Below, one piece after another: positions 11,872-23,063 of a stretch of 64,000 bases of DNA (within the stretch, counting starts at the first letter, position 1; each line of letters opens with the position of its first letter). The stretch is taken from positions 93,226-157,225 of the forward strand of contig MSJI02000919.1 in NCBI GenBank assembly GCA_001931905.2, read 5' to 3'. The notes beneath the pieces were generated by a model that worked only from the letters and a program-made list of their open reading frames with translations, made no database searches and was not told the DNA's origin. The position numbers and the translations under genes are program-made. Source of the DNA: Cladosporium sp. IMV 00045. Lineage: Eukaryota > Ascomycota > Dothideomycetes > Cladosporiales > Cladosporiaceae.

Positions 11872-12404
11872 TTTGACTGGTGTGGATTGTTTGAAGCTCT
11901 GAAGATATTCACAGCAGGAGTGGTAAAATCACAAGTCCAGTTCAGGAAGATTGCCTTTTGTTCATCGCCGTCCACAGAGCCACTACGGTCAAGCCACACA
12001 TGCACCGAGACTCGGCGTTCCGCCGGCGGCTGAAATGCATGCATAGGCGGAAGCACACATCACGTCGGCCCGGGGTGAATCAGGGCAAAGAGTAGGAGTT
12101 AGTCTCGTAGTAATCCCATGGCTCCATGGATATGGGTTGATGGTAACGCGGCCTTCATGTGCAGCTTCCGCTCGGCTCCGTAGACGTGCATTTGCCGACT
12201 ATCGATGATGATCGAGGGTCCAAGCGAGACGCCGCCTCCGCACTGGAAAGTGGATATCGAGATTGCTGAGATAAGATGCCAACAGACTCGTGGCCTCCTT
12301 GGTGATCGAGAGAGATGAATAGAAAAGCTGAAGACAGCGACTCGTTACTGAAGCAAGAGCCTTGCAAGGTCCAAACCAAGGTCTTACACCATATTTCAAG
12401 TGCC
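11872..12404. other. divergent promoter region
   Basis: This 530 bp lies between the SDR (minus) and the hydrolase-like gene (plus), so it is a shared divergent promoter. No gene is seen. A longer in-frame start for the plus gene at 12315 is not favoured. Confidence 0.5.
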
Positions 12405-13814
12405 ATGCCGTTCGCCGACATCACCCAGCCACCTGCGCCGTTGCCTTCTGCGAAACTGCAGGTCCTCAAGCCTGGGATTTCGTTACAGCCACCCTTAACC
12501 AGACTGGGTGTCGGCCCCGGAATCATCCTGCTCACGACGCAAGATGTTTACGATGAGCAAGTGACACAACGCGATGATGCTCCTACCGCCGTGCTGAAGT
12601 GGGCCGAAGAAGGCTACACGGTTTTCCAGGTTTCGGTGGCGGCTGTCCAGTTTTCAAATGTCACGAACATTTTTGAGGATGCTATGAAGGCATTCGAACA
12701 ATGTGAAGCTTGTCAGCCAAAAAACAAAATTGGTCTAGTCTGTAGGTTCAATCGCATTACATCTTCTGATGCTACTACAGTCTCTGATGGACTTTCTAGG
12801 CTATTCGGCGAGTCTGTGGAATCCAGCGGCACAGGCTCTCTCGCAATTCCCAAACATCGTTGCGAGCGTGGCATATACCGACGGACAGGAACTGGATGCC
12901 TTGGAAACTAGTCCAAGACCTCTGCTGCAACATGTCCACGGGAAGACTCAGCAACCTTTTCCACCGCTTGGCAAGAATGGAAACAGAGCGTACCATTACC
13001 CTACAGCACAAGATCATTGGTTCTCAGCGGGAGAGAAGGATTTCGACTATTCTTCAGACTCAGTGGCGCACACGAGGAATCTGCATTTCTTGAAACCGAA
13101 AATGGGTGGCCCGTACTTTGACTTGGAGACCATCTGGGAAGAGCACACATACTATGAGTTCGCGGACCGCTCCGTGGAGCATACGATGAGCACCATGGTG
13201 CAAGAACCCTATGTAAACCACGTGCCTACCGTTAGTGAAAGGTCATCGGATTGTCACAGGACTATGCTAACCAATCTCACAGCTAACGGGCGGTGTTGGA
13301 AGAAGCAAACTGACAGACTTCTACCGCAACAACTTCATTTTCAACAACTCAGCGGACACGGCCATTGAACTCACGAGTCGAACGATTGGCATCGATCGTG
13401 TAATCGACGAGTTCATTTTCAAGTTCACGCACGACCAAGAGGTCGACTGGCTGTGAGTTTCACTTTCCAACCCACGACTGACCCCAGCTAACACCTCCCA
13501 GTCTCCCAGGGATTCCACCGACCCACCGCAAAGCTGAGCTCCCGTTTGTAGCCGTTGTAAACATCAGAGGTGACAGGCTCTATCATGAACACATCTGGTG
13601 GGATCAAGGAACCGCTTTGCGCCAGCTCGGTCTCATGCCTGACTATCTTCCATTCCCATATGACCTTCCGGCTGGATCATCCCTACCTGAAGGTACCAAA
13701 ACAGAGTATCGTGTACCGATTCCTGGGGCCGAAGCGGCAGAAAAACTGCGAAATCGCAAGGCAGTGCCTTCTAACCAGATGTTCGAATATACCGTCAGGG
13801 CGGCCAAGCATTAA
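12405..13814 (+). CDS. dienelactone-hydrolase-like domain fused to SnoaL/NTF2-like domain
   Basis: Probable hydrolase or isomerase acting on an aromatic-degradation intermediate. Exons 12405-12741, 12800-13230, 13283-13452 and 13502-13814 splice in frame to 416 residues. The first ~240 residues resemble the alpha/beta-hydrolase carboxymethylenebutenolidase fold. They include GPGIILL near residue 45 and a KIGLVCYSASL segment at the nucleophile-elbow position, with Cys as the likely nucleophile. From about residue 257 a SnoaL/NTF2-like fold follows, with LTDFYRNNFIF, RTIGIDRVIDEFIF, WLLPGIPPT and NIRGDRLYHEHIWWDQ. Such two-domain proteins are known in fungi. The strict GxCxGG elbow is not conserved, so catalysis by the first domain is uncertain. 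The neighbouring ring-cleavage dioxygenase suits a dienelactone or similar substrate. The start is the ATG at 12405, where the conserved region begins. Confidence 0.8.
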
Positions 13815-15053
13815 GCCGAGATCAAGCGGTTCTTGAAATGTACAGAAATGTAACAGTCGAGAAATATATTTTCTTTCGCGGCCCAATTCGCAACCATCGG
13901 TGTTTCTGACGTGCTCGGGAAAAGTAGTCATTGCGATCGAGGAAGGGATGTTCTGACCCAGCAGGGTGGTAACTTTGGAAAATGTACTATTCGGAGACAA
14001 GACCGCGCCCTGTCGGATGTCTATGGATGCAACACTCGCTGATGCAAAAGGTAGATGGAGTTTTCTCTAAGTATGTTACTGAAGGAACATCACGGTGTGC
14101 CAAGTTCTTTGCCGGTAGTACCATGGTTCATGTGAGCCTTATTCACCGCGTGTTGAGAATCATGTCGAGGTCTAGACATGTTACTTGCGCAATGACAGAC
14201 TTCGCCTTCCCAACCGTGCGTTCTTTGAGCACCACGAGTTGTGGAGGGGGTTGTGACTTCGGAGTTTTTTTGGCGGGATATCTGCGAGAACATAGGGCGT
14301 TTGAGTACAAGATGACTACTGAAAACATTGACTTCGTACAATGAATGTTACTGCTCTCCATCAACCACTTTTGGTTTTTCTCATCAGCTTTGAGTTTTCT
14401 TTGTAACATTTATTTCACGTGGACAGCCTGTGTATTCTTTTCCCCCATTTGTTAGGTCTTGCCGTGAAGCAACAAGTGATACTTCGTCTACAGGTTTGAC
14501 CTTGTATACGAGCGAATGTACGAGCTATACGCGAACATGTCTACAGATGGCGTCACCAGAAGAATCGATGGAAGAGATGCCATGGGTGCGAAAATCAAAC
14601 GAAAACCATCGCACGACGGAATGTACTACGTATTAATTGTCGTTGCCGTATGAGCGTATGTACATAGATTCGTGTACAAGTGCATAAATACGGAGGCGGT
14701 TCAAAGGCAGCTTCTCAGAACTGATTCTTCATGCATGCATTTTCCGTTTTCGTAAAATCTCATAGGCGGCTTCTCACCAATCATTTTCCATGCGTACACA
14801 TTTTTTTCCTTCCCATGGTCTTTACTTTCGTTTGACAGAGGGTCTGAGCGGCGAGAAGGATCATCCTACCAACCCCCAGCGCCCTTATCATCGCGCTAGA
14901 TAGATCCCCGCAAGTCGGTAAACTCAAATGATGTAGCTCGCTCGTAGCTCTCTCGGATAAGCGACATGCAGCCCTGACAAAGACCTACATATCAATGGCC
15001 GCTGTCCTCACCTTGCGTCAGCATGCCACGTTCTTTGTAGAAACGAATCCAAA
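13815..15053. other. 1.2 kb intergenic, no gene recognised
   Basis: Frames such as 13982-14344 (plus) and 14143-14409 (minus) lack family motifs and plausible exon structure. The right end is the promoter of the Zn2Cys6 regulator. No repeat or RNA gene noticed. Confidence 0.45.
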
Positions 15054-17408
15054 ATGCCACGTCCAAAAGTGCAAGACAGCCAACGCCAGAGAGCAGCCGA
15101 GGCATGCTCTTACTGCCGAGAGACCAAGAGAAGATGCACGGGCAAGGCGCCCTGTAGCCAGTGTCAGCGGCGAGGCCGGTCAGACGAGTGCTTCATTACA
15201 TACCTTCCCCGAGGCTTTCGATCAAAAGAAAAGCACAAAACCATCCAGGCTGGCAAGCAGCGAAATGATTCCATCTGCGATGCCTCAGCTACCTCGCCAC
15301 AGGCTGCCTTGAACGGCGGACAGCCGGCGACTTCAAACGTGGTTGATCTGTCCACGGCCAATACTGCGGAGACATTCAGACCTCTCTCTCCGTTCGAGTC
15401 TCAAGAAGAGAATGAGGCTGGGGACTGTGCAGATCTAGACTCCGCTACGGCAGGACTAGGCGCAAGACCCAAGGATTCACCTCTGGCCGCTTCTGGTCCA
15501 AGAATGTTGCTCAACTGCCATGGTGAAAAGGGTATGTGGCAACATCAATCATGATAACTCATGACTTCGGGCTGACCTAAATCTGTTGTTCAGTCTACGT
15601 GGGGGCCGCTGCTTCAATTGCATTTCTGCAGACCGTACGGCGACTTGTTGCCGATCAGATCGGCCCTTCGGATTTCTCAAATAGCAAAGACAGCGAGAGG
15701 ATGCTTGAGGTTGAAGCACCAATACTTACGATTGATGCGATGGAGATCGCCGTGGAACAGAAATTGCAATTTCTTCAGTGCTACTTCTCAGTGGTGAGAG
15801 GGTTTCTAATCCGGCTTATGAATGACCGAGCTGATGGCATATGAAGACAGAAGCATTCATCGATATATTTAATCCGCCAAGTTTGGAGGCCTGCATCAGG
15901 AACAGTGGTAACGGACCCTTGATGATACCCACAAGCGACAGCAACAGTCCTTCAAGAAAGCGTCTCAGTACATCACAGCGAGCAAACCTGGATCTGGTCA
16001 TCGCCATCGGCGCACAGTGCACGTCGAAGCAAGACGCTCAAAACACCGGGAGGACCTTCTTCCGAGAAGCTCAGCGTCAAGCTCTCTCAAATATGATCCA
16101 GGACCCTGACCTCGACATGGTCAGGACCTTCTTGCTCATGGCGTTCTACATGTTAGGAGAGTGCCGCAGGAACACGGCCTACATGTACTTGTCGGTCGCT
16201 GCTAGAGCTGCTATTGCTTTAGGCTTACACACCCCAAGCTCCCTACCGGATAAGAGACCACTAGACGTAGATGATAAGCTGAGGTATGTGCTGCATTTCA
16301 AACACTTTGCTTTCCCTAATTGACACAGACTCGCAGACTTCGTATCTGGATGACATGTCGCGTCGGTGACAAGCTCGTGAACTCGATTCTTGGTCGTCCT
16401 GCAACAACCATTGGCATCCCCGAGCAGCTTGCTTCCACCTTGAACAGCTTTGTCACAGGTCATGATCACAATCTAGACTGCATGCTTGCTTCGTACAGCA
16501 TTGTCTCCGTGATCGATGAAATCAACACAAAGCTGTATAGCAAACAAGACCTCCGACCTGCGGTAGTGGAGCAGCTTCTGAGTTCTATCGACTCTTGGAA
16601 GCGTGACTTCTCGCCGTTGTTACAGCAAAGCACACTCACACCAAGAGACTCGTTGGCGGAACCCAAGAAGGGGTCCGTCGGGATTGTACATGTCTCTTGC
16701 CTTTATTATTTCGCCGTTATGCTCGCTACACGCCCGCTCTTTATCTCAACTCTGACATTAAATCAACGGAAACAGCATGAAGAGTCAATGGGAGAAGCAT
16801 GTCTCGAAGCCGCCAAATATCTGGCACAAACATGTGCTGAAGCACTTGACGCTGGGCTACTGGAGGGCAACATGTGCATTATGAAGTAAGTAATCCCACA
16901 ACTTGCCTATCCATATCAGTGCTGACCACATCACAGGGCACTAGTCTTCGCTGCAGGACTTGTATTGGGAGTCGAAAGCTTCGCAAAGTCCAGCGTCAAC
17001 CAGGAGGTGGAACGCGCGTTCGAGAGCGGCAAACGAGTATTGAGCTTCCTCGCCATCAGAAGCCCTCAAGCAAGTCACTACCTCGAGATCCTGACATCTC
17101 TCTCCAACGCAATCGCAGAACAGCGGTGTCGCGCAGAGCCCAGTCGCGCGAGTCGCTACGTATCTCGGCTGTTCTCCTTGGAGTCTTCAACGTCGTCCGC
17201 AGGGGCTCAGAATGACCCAACCAAAGACACCATGCCCTGGACGGGCGACCTGCTCGACGAAGCTACGATGGCTGCTCTTGCCGATCCCAGTGTCTTCTCT
17301 GACAGTCCCTTCAGATGGCCTAACAACGAGCAGATTGATCCGGATCTTTTCGTGGATTGGGAGACTGTCAACATTTCTCATTGGGATAATTTTCCATTTC
17401 AGGTCTAG
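15054..17408 (+). CDS. Zn2Cys6 transcription factor with fungal-specific TF domain
   Basis: Nuclear sequence-specific regulator. Exons 15054-15531, 15594-15793, 15847-16283, 16337-16885 and 16937-17408 splice in frame to 711 residues. The binuclear zinc cluster has Cys at 18, 21, 28, 34, 37 and 46 (CSYCRETKRRC, then CSQC) with the basic RETKRR recognition stretch. A Ser/Thr-rich linker leads to VYVGAAASIAFLQ, the entry to the middle homology region. That region includes TFLLMAFYMLGECRRNTAYMYL, AIALGLH and the LGRPATT segment. The C-terminus is acidic and ends in HWDNFPFQV, a likely activation tail. Its place between the dioxygenase/hydrolase genes and the FAD monooxygenase makes it the obvious candidate regulator of the cluster. 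Its last ~300 bp, from 17109, are the left edge of the duplicated block. Confidence 0.93.
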
Positions 17409-17685
17409 AAAAGCAAGCAGAGCTGAACTTTCGATGAAAGTATATTAACTTACGTCTGTATGAAACAAACTGATTTACGACCAACGAAATGATGAGGCAT
17501 ATAGAGTCGCTCCAAAGATCGTGTCACTGGCCGAGGGCCTAACATTCACAGTAAAGTGCAATCCTAAGACCTTCTATGCACTTTCGCATACGGTCTGAAA
17601 GCTTTTACACGGATCCAACGTATTCACCAATATGTGGAACAGAATGCCATATTGAAACTATCAGAATTTCACTAGTATCACAACT

Positions 17686-19150
17686 TCAAGCGCTCGCACC
17701 AATGATAATCCCGTTTGGTAACTCAAGTCCGATTGGCAAACCGCAAATGAACTTGTCCACATATTTGGACCCTGAAGTCGCCGCCAGCTTTTCCTCAATA
17801 TCACGGTACATGTCATAACTAATGATCCACTTTCGTCAGCTTGGTTTGCTCTGATTTGAGGCATCTGGAGAACTCACGCATTCATCTCCTCAATAGTCAA
17901 AACGTTCTTCTGATCTTCCACCTTGTAGAACGGCAAGTTCTTGTTGAAGGAGAACCCGATGCGCTCGTTGATGTTGTAAGCGGCTTTGGCAGCTGCAGAC
18001 TGAACTCTCGTCGCTCGCGGCAGACGCACGTTGTTGTAGACGGCAAGAGACTGCTCCACGTTGCCGTCGAAGTAAGCAGGACTGAACAAGATACCCAACG
18101 CTGCGGCATCCTCGATCGCCATGCAAGCTCCTTGGCTTTGATGAGGCATCATGGGATGGCCGGCGTCTCCGAGAAGGCAGACTCGCTCTTTGTTCAGGTA
18201 GGGGTAGGGTTCGTGGACCCAAAGCTTCCACGGTTGGATCTCCTTGCCTATGGCGAGGTGTTTGAAGACTTGTCGGTCGAGCTGCGGATAAGGCGCCAGG
18301 AGCTCCTCGACGGGGCGGCTTTCAGCTCCCCAGGATTGGTTCATGTAGTCTCCTTGTTCTCGGGGGAAGAAGCAGTAGTATGAAAGGAGCTTGCCACCGT
18401 TGCAAGGTGACAGGACGATCTTGTCCCATTTGCCTTCTTGGCCTCCCCAGTATTCTAGGGCTTCATTCTGAGAGTAATCGACAAGGCCGGCTTTGACGGC
18501 GTCCTCGGTCATCACGTTGCAATGCAAGCATTGCTGGTCTGCTGGTCTTCTGGTGGGGTGAATGCCTATGATGCCACGGACGGCAGAACCAATGCCGTCG
18601 GCGCCAATTATCAGATCATGTTGTGCCGTGAATCCGTTGTCGAAAGTGATTTTGTTGGCAGCAATGTCGATTGTTTTGCACTGCAGCATAGTGTCAGTAC
18701 TTAAAGTGGTGTTCACTAAGATGAGCCCTTCAGTCTTACTTTGTGATTGACCAACAACGTTGCTTTGGGTCCCTCTCCCTCCTCTTCCAGCGCTGCATCT
18801 TTCAACATGGCGTGCATGTACTGTCGGTGGAACATGTTGTAGACGTAACCCCATCGTTGCTCATAGTCGTCGAGGCTGTACTCGCTGACGGGCTCGCCAG
18901 TCTTCCAGTCTCTGTTGATCAACCTCTTGAGAACGACGGGGTCACCTTTGGCGACATCAACATTCCACTCGTGCAACCATCTTGTTCCGTTGGCTGCGCA
19001 TGAGACTGAAGCACCAACCTCGCCAGCAAAGTCAGAGCGTTCATAGATGATAACGTCGTGGCCGGCTCGTCGCAAGGCGATGGCAACGGACATGCCACCA
19101 ATGCCTCCGCCGATTACTCCCACGTTCAGTTTCCTCCAGCCAACTGCCAT
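17686..19150 (-). CDS. FAD-dependent monooxygenase, salicylate hydroxylase-like (copy A)
   Basis: Class A flavoprotein hydroxylase that uses NAD(P)H and O2 to hydroxylate an aromatic ring, for example salicylate to catechol. Exons 18740-19150, 17878-18680 and 17686-17818 give 448 residues. Motifs in order are NVGVIGGGIGGMSVAIALRR (FAD Rossmann), LIIGADGIGSAVR (DG motif, binding both FAD and NADPH) and VCLLGDAGHPMMPHQSQGA (GD motif, FAD ribityl). After these comes the AIEDAAALG helix. Placing the last small exon (YDMYRDIEEKL... to GASA) is required because the frame otherwise stops just after EEMNA. It is transcribed toward the regulator gene, 3' end to 3' end. With the dioxygenase it would form a two-step route from a monohydroxylated acid to ring cleavage. 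A diverged second copy lies at 32651-34117. Confidence 0.92.
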
Positions 19151-20068
19151 TTCTGGGGATGTCTTGCGGTGTTTGAGTGGAGTAGTTTGCGTCTGATCAG
19201 CTATAGTGGATAATGGAAAAGCTTCTCAAGGATGTTTGTGTACGACCGAATAGCACATGGAAGAAGCAGTAGTCTCACAACAAGGAGTCTTTATGGGCGT
19301 CATCCCACGCCTGCGCTCGACCACATGATGGGTCGCATAGCCTATCAAGAGCTCAACCGACTATCTCGAGATACATCGGGTCAATTCATCTTTGCCTTGC
19401 GGCTTAGGAGCTCTCATCCGCTGGTGGTTCAGTCGTCGAGTCGATCAGCCGTGACCTGATGATAAGCGGTAGCCGCTGTCAAGGTGCTCGGATCGCGCAC
19501 CGCATCCTCGAGGAACATATCCGCATGGCGCGGGTATCGCACCAACCCGTCCGATGTAGACCTACGGTCTGAGACGAATGACTGTGAGGAGCTATCATCC
19601 TCATGAACATGCGAGAAGTGAATAGAATCATGCCTTTTGCGTTGACCTTGCAACCACCGCACTAGATCAGTTGCAAGTCAGCACTTGAACGAGTATCGTT
19701 CGTGCTGCAAATATTAACTTCAGGCACAGCCCAAACCCTGAATCGTCTTGCCTCGCTTTCCTCAGATACCACGAGCCCGTCTGTCCCCTGGCTCATTTTT
19801 CCTTGTCTTTTCCGTCAAATTTATGTGTTGGAGGTGCTATTGTTGTATTGATATTGGGGTATGCCACCGAGAAGTCCTTCTGGGAGGTGCGGCGTGGTGA
19901 GGTCATCGCCGTTGCCGATGCCGAGGCACAGTGTTATTTTAAGACACACTCACCTCTAATTAGACGTCTTCGAGATCCAGATATATTTAAAGTATTGATA
20001 CGGTACTATATCTATGTGAAGAACATGCTTGAGGTATGGTTATCCTGCATGATGTCCCACATCTGCCG
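19151..20068. other. intergenic, copy A
   Basis: Holds the FAD monooxygenase promoter on the left and the DUF4246 3' flank on the right. The first ~200 bp are nearly unchanged in copy B; the rest is more diverged. No gene seen. Confidence 0.5.
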
Positions 20069-22202
20069 TCAATGCTCGCAAAGGTTATACTCAGGCAAAT
20101 TTTGTTCGACATGAGGCATCAGCGTTGTCCGCTCTTTCATCAACTCCAGCCGCAACTCTTTCGCAGTTTCAAGGCTCATGGTGCCTTCGTTCGCGTATTC
20201 TCTGATCATGTCTTTCAGTTCATTGGCCATCTCCTGTTGGGCAAGAACCTTTTCGACGGTTTCCGGCGCAACCCAGTGCTGTTGTTGCGGAGGGACGTTC
20301 GCTGTCGAAGCGATCCGGTAGTGAGGATCCACAAGCCACAGGACCAAGAAGCGTCGGTGTCCTGATCGAGTTGGATCGAGGAGTTTGAACGGTTGGACGC
20401 GGTGTTGGAGAGTGTTCGGGAAGGCGATCATGCGATTGTCCTTGCAGTTGAGAGAACCAAGTTGCTGAATTGCCGGCTCCTGCCTCATCCTCCCTGAAGC
20501 AATGCCAAAGACCTTTGCAAGTGGCTCGTGCTCGTCTTGCTCGTATTGGAGTTCCATGTCGTCCAGCTCGGCGGCTGTCCTAAAGTCTATCAGAGACTCG
20601 GAGACGTTTTCAATGTCGTAGTAGTAGATTGCTGTTGCTACGATGTCTAGAGCGAATAGTCAGTATTATCTTATAGATGTGCTTCTCGCGATTGATGCTG
20701 TCTTACGTTCGTTCAGCATTCCCTTTGGAACAGTCGTTAGCAAGTTGTCTAGCTGTTGTGGCTTTCAGTTGTACGATACTGACCTCAAGATGCCACGATC
20801 CACCATCGTAGCTTGGATTTTCAGGTGTCAGCTCAATACTCGCCAACTTCACAATCACTTGCAGCCCCTGGTCTCGAAATTCATCTTCTAGGCGCAGATT
20901 CTGATATTTGTGATCGAGAATCGGCCTTTGATAGTTCGAATACAATCTCGCTCCGCGAGTCTTGCTGGATTTGCCATCCTTCCACTCCTGATAAGAATAA
21001 TTATCTCCAGGGTCCGGATGCACAACATCGCAGATTCTGTCGTATTTCCATCTGACGGCGTCTACGAGCGACGATTCCTCAAGTTCTCTATCTTTCCAGG
21101 TTCCGTTCTTGTATGCCTCGTCCTCTTCGTCATCTTTGGAAGCATCGTAATCGGGATGATCTGGTTGTGCCATATATTCGAGGACTTTCTGAAGGTCTTC
21201 TTGGAATCCTTCTTCCTCCGGCTCCTTCCAGAGATCTTCGAGATGCTCGGGTATACCAAACTTATTCTCTGCGCTCCGTACGCTTATACGAGGAGGAATT
21301 CGACCATACCATCCCTTCACTAACATCTGGTTCCACATGGGAACTGCTTTGCCAATGAGTTTCGAAATGGTAGAGTAAAGTCCCTTGTGCCAGACGGGGT
21401 GGAGGTTGTTAACATAGGACGTGATCTCGACACCCACATCTGCTGGTTCATCGCTTGATTCCTTGAACCGTACCTCTGCCGGTAGCCATTGAAAGCGATC
21501 GGAGAAACGACTTTCAGTCGCAGCACCACCAATTCGGCTGCGTAGGGCGGAGACGTTGTTGTCTACTGGTTTGAGGTCTGGTCGTGGCGGGATTACGCCT
21601 TTGCCACAACTCTCGAAGCAGTTTTCTAATCCTACTCGACCAGTCTGCAGGACCTGCGTGCAACCATAGACAAGTGGAAACAAAGATGGATGTACCAGAT
21701 TGAGAACCTTCTGGTCGGAGTTGGGGTGCCAGTCTTTTTCCTCATCTTTGACATTGAGTAGAGGTGAGACTTGGGCCTTTAAGTCGTTGCGAGTGTTGTC
21801 ATCAACATATTCATCGCCTTTAGCGCAAGGCGAGCCAGAGTCTAAAGTAGTGATGAATCCGTGTTTTCCAAAAAAGCCGGCCTTATCCCGTAGTTCGTTG
21901 AGCACCCAGTCCCACGCTTTGGTCGAAATGAGCGGCATTGCGGTGGCTTCAGTCCGCCACTTGTCCACGATAGTCTCGTCGAAGATCTTGTTCTGCCAGT
22001 TTGTTTTGTCGGTAATGTTGTTCATCACGGCCAGCATGGCAATCTCCACGGCGACGAGCCGGTCTTGACTGAAGTCGTTCAGTCCATGCCGGAATCGCTC
22101 ATTTGTTTCCAGCTGTGCGGTCTGTGGTAGACGAATGCCAGGCACTTGAATTGGGGCATCCCCACTGTTATCGAGGCGCATAGATGGCTCTCCGTTACGC
22201 AT
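20069..22202 (-). CDS. DUF4246 family protein, probable 2OG-Fe(II) oxygenase-like (copy A)
   Basis: Fungal DUF4246 protein of unknown biochemical role. Exons 20784-22202, a 16-nt microexon 20707-20722 and 20069-20646 give 670 residues. Family signatures are LVHPSLFPLVYG near residue 200, FQWLPAEV, SYVNNLHPVWH, SWHLEG joined to MLNEHIVATAIYYYD across two introns, and near the end FPNTLQHRV with GHRRFLVLWLVDP. The His/Glu, His and Arg in these C-terminal motifs look like the metal and 2-oxoglutarate ligands of a double-stranded beta helix; that reading is inference. The start at 22202 is chosen because it is shared with copy B, whereas the longer upstream frames differ between copies. A central acidic linker (SKDDEEDEAY) is present. 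Confidence 0.88.
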
Positions 22203-23063
22203 GTTCGCTGGGGCGAAGAATGGAAGTGTCTGTATTGAGAGGTGAAGATAGGAGAATGTTCTGGAGAGTGTAACAAGTCTTGTCACGAGTACTGTAGCAA
22301 ATCCACTCGAACGACTTACTTATAGTTTCTAAGGACTCAACAATACTTTATGTCCATCACGTCGGAGGGGAGGCAGCAGTGGCGCGGCTGCCTTGCTAGA
22401 GGCCTAGACGCGGCTCGCCGCCCCGCACAGACTCATTTGCACAGATGCATTGAAAACAACGACCCGTCGACAGGAAGATTGCTCTGCTCTCACCACCCGA
22501 ATTGCGGCTGCAAGAGACGTGTCATGACTTCACGCGAAGGATGCACGCCGGCAAGTCTGAGAATTCGCGAAGGCGGTGATGGGCTCCTCGCACAGGTCGG
22601 TGTCCAAGCCGAGACTCACCGCTGAGACGTTTCATCTGATCCTCCGACGGTCACCCTTCTTGCGCTACGTTCAGTCGCGAAGTTGAGAATCTATTTAGCC
22701 ATTTACAATTGTGAAGAATGCAACTTGGTCTGATACCTGGCCCCGAATCCTTTGGAGGGCATGTCAGTGTCCAGGCCGTAGGCAGGTTCTGAGAAAGAAA
22801 GATGGTCCTGGCCACTGACAATAAATGATAGGCTGTAGCTCGGGGGCGCTACGGACAAGAAACAAGCAAGTGAATAAGAACGAGCTTCAAGAAGTCACAT
22901 GATGCAACCAATGGAAAATAACATATTGGTGATCGACACCTGCGAGAAAATGAGGTTCAAGAAGACGAGGATGGTGTTGACTTATTAGCAATGATGGGAT
23001 GATTCTTGAAGTACGTGAAGACTTTTGAGTAAAGTACATGTGGCGATCAAGTGGCTTCACTAC
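22203..23063. other. intergenic, copy A
   Basis: Promoter of DUF4246 and 3' flank of the She4 gene. It contains a 69-bp GC-rich stretch (22367-22435) identical in copy B although the surrounding DNA is clearly diverged. No gene is recognised. Confidence 0.5.

Noticed and set aside
12315..12404. N-terminal extension of the hydrolase/SnoaL gene
   Set aside because: The extra 30 residues look like leader sequence; the recognisable protein begins at the ATG at 12405.
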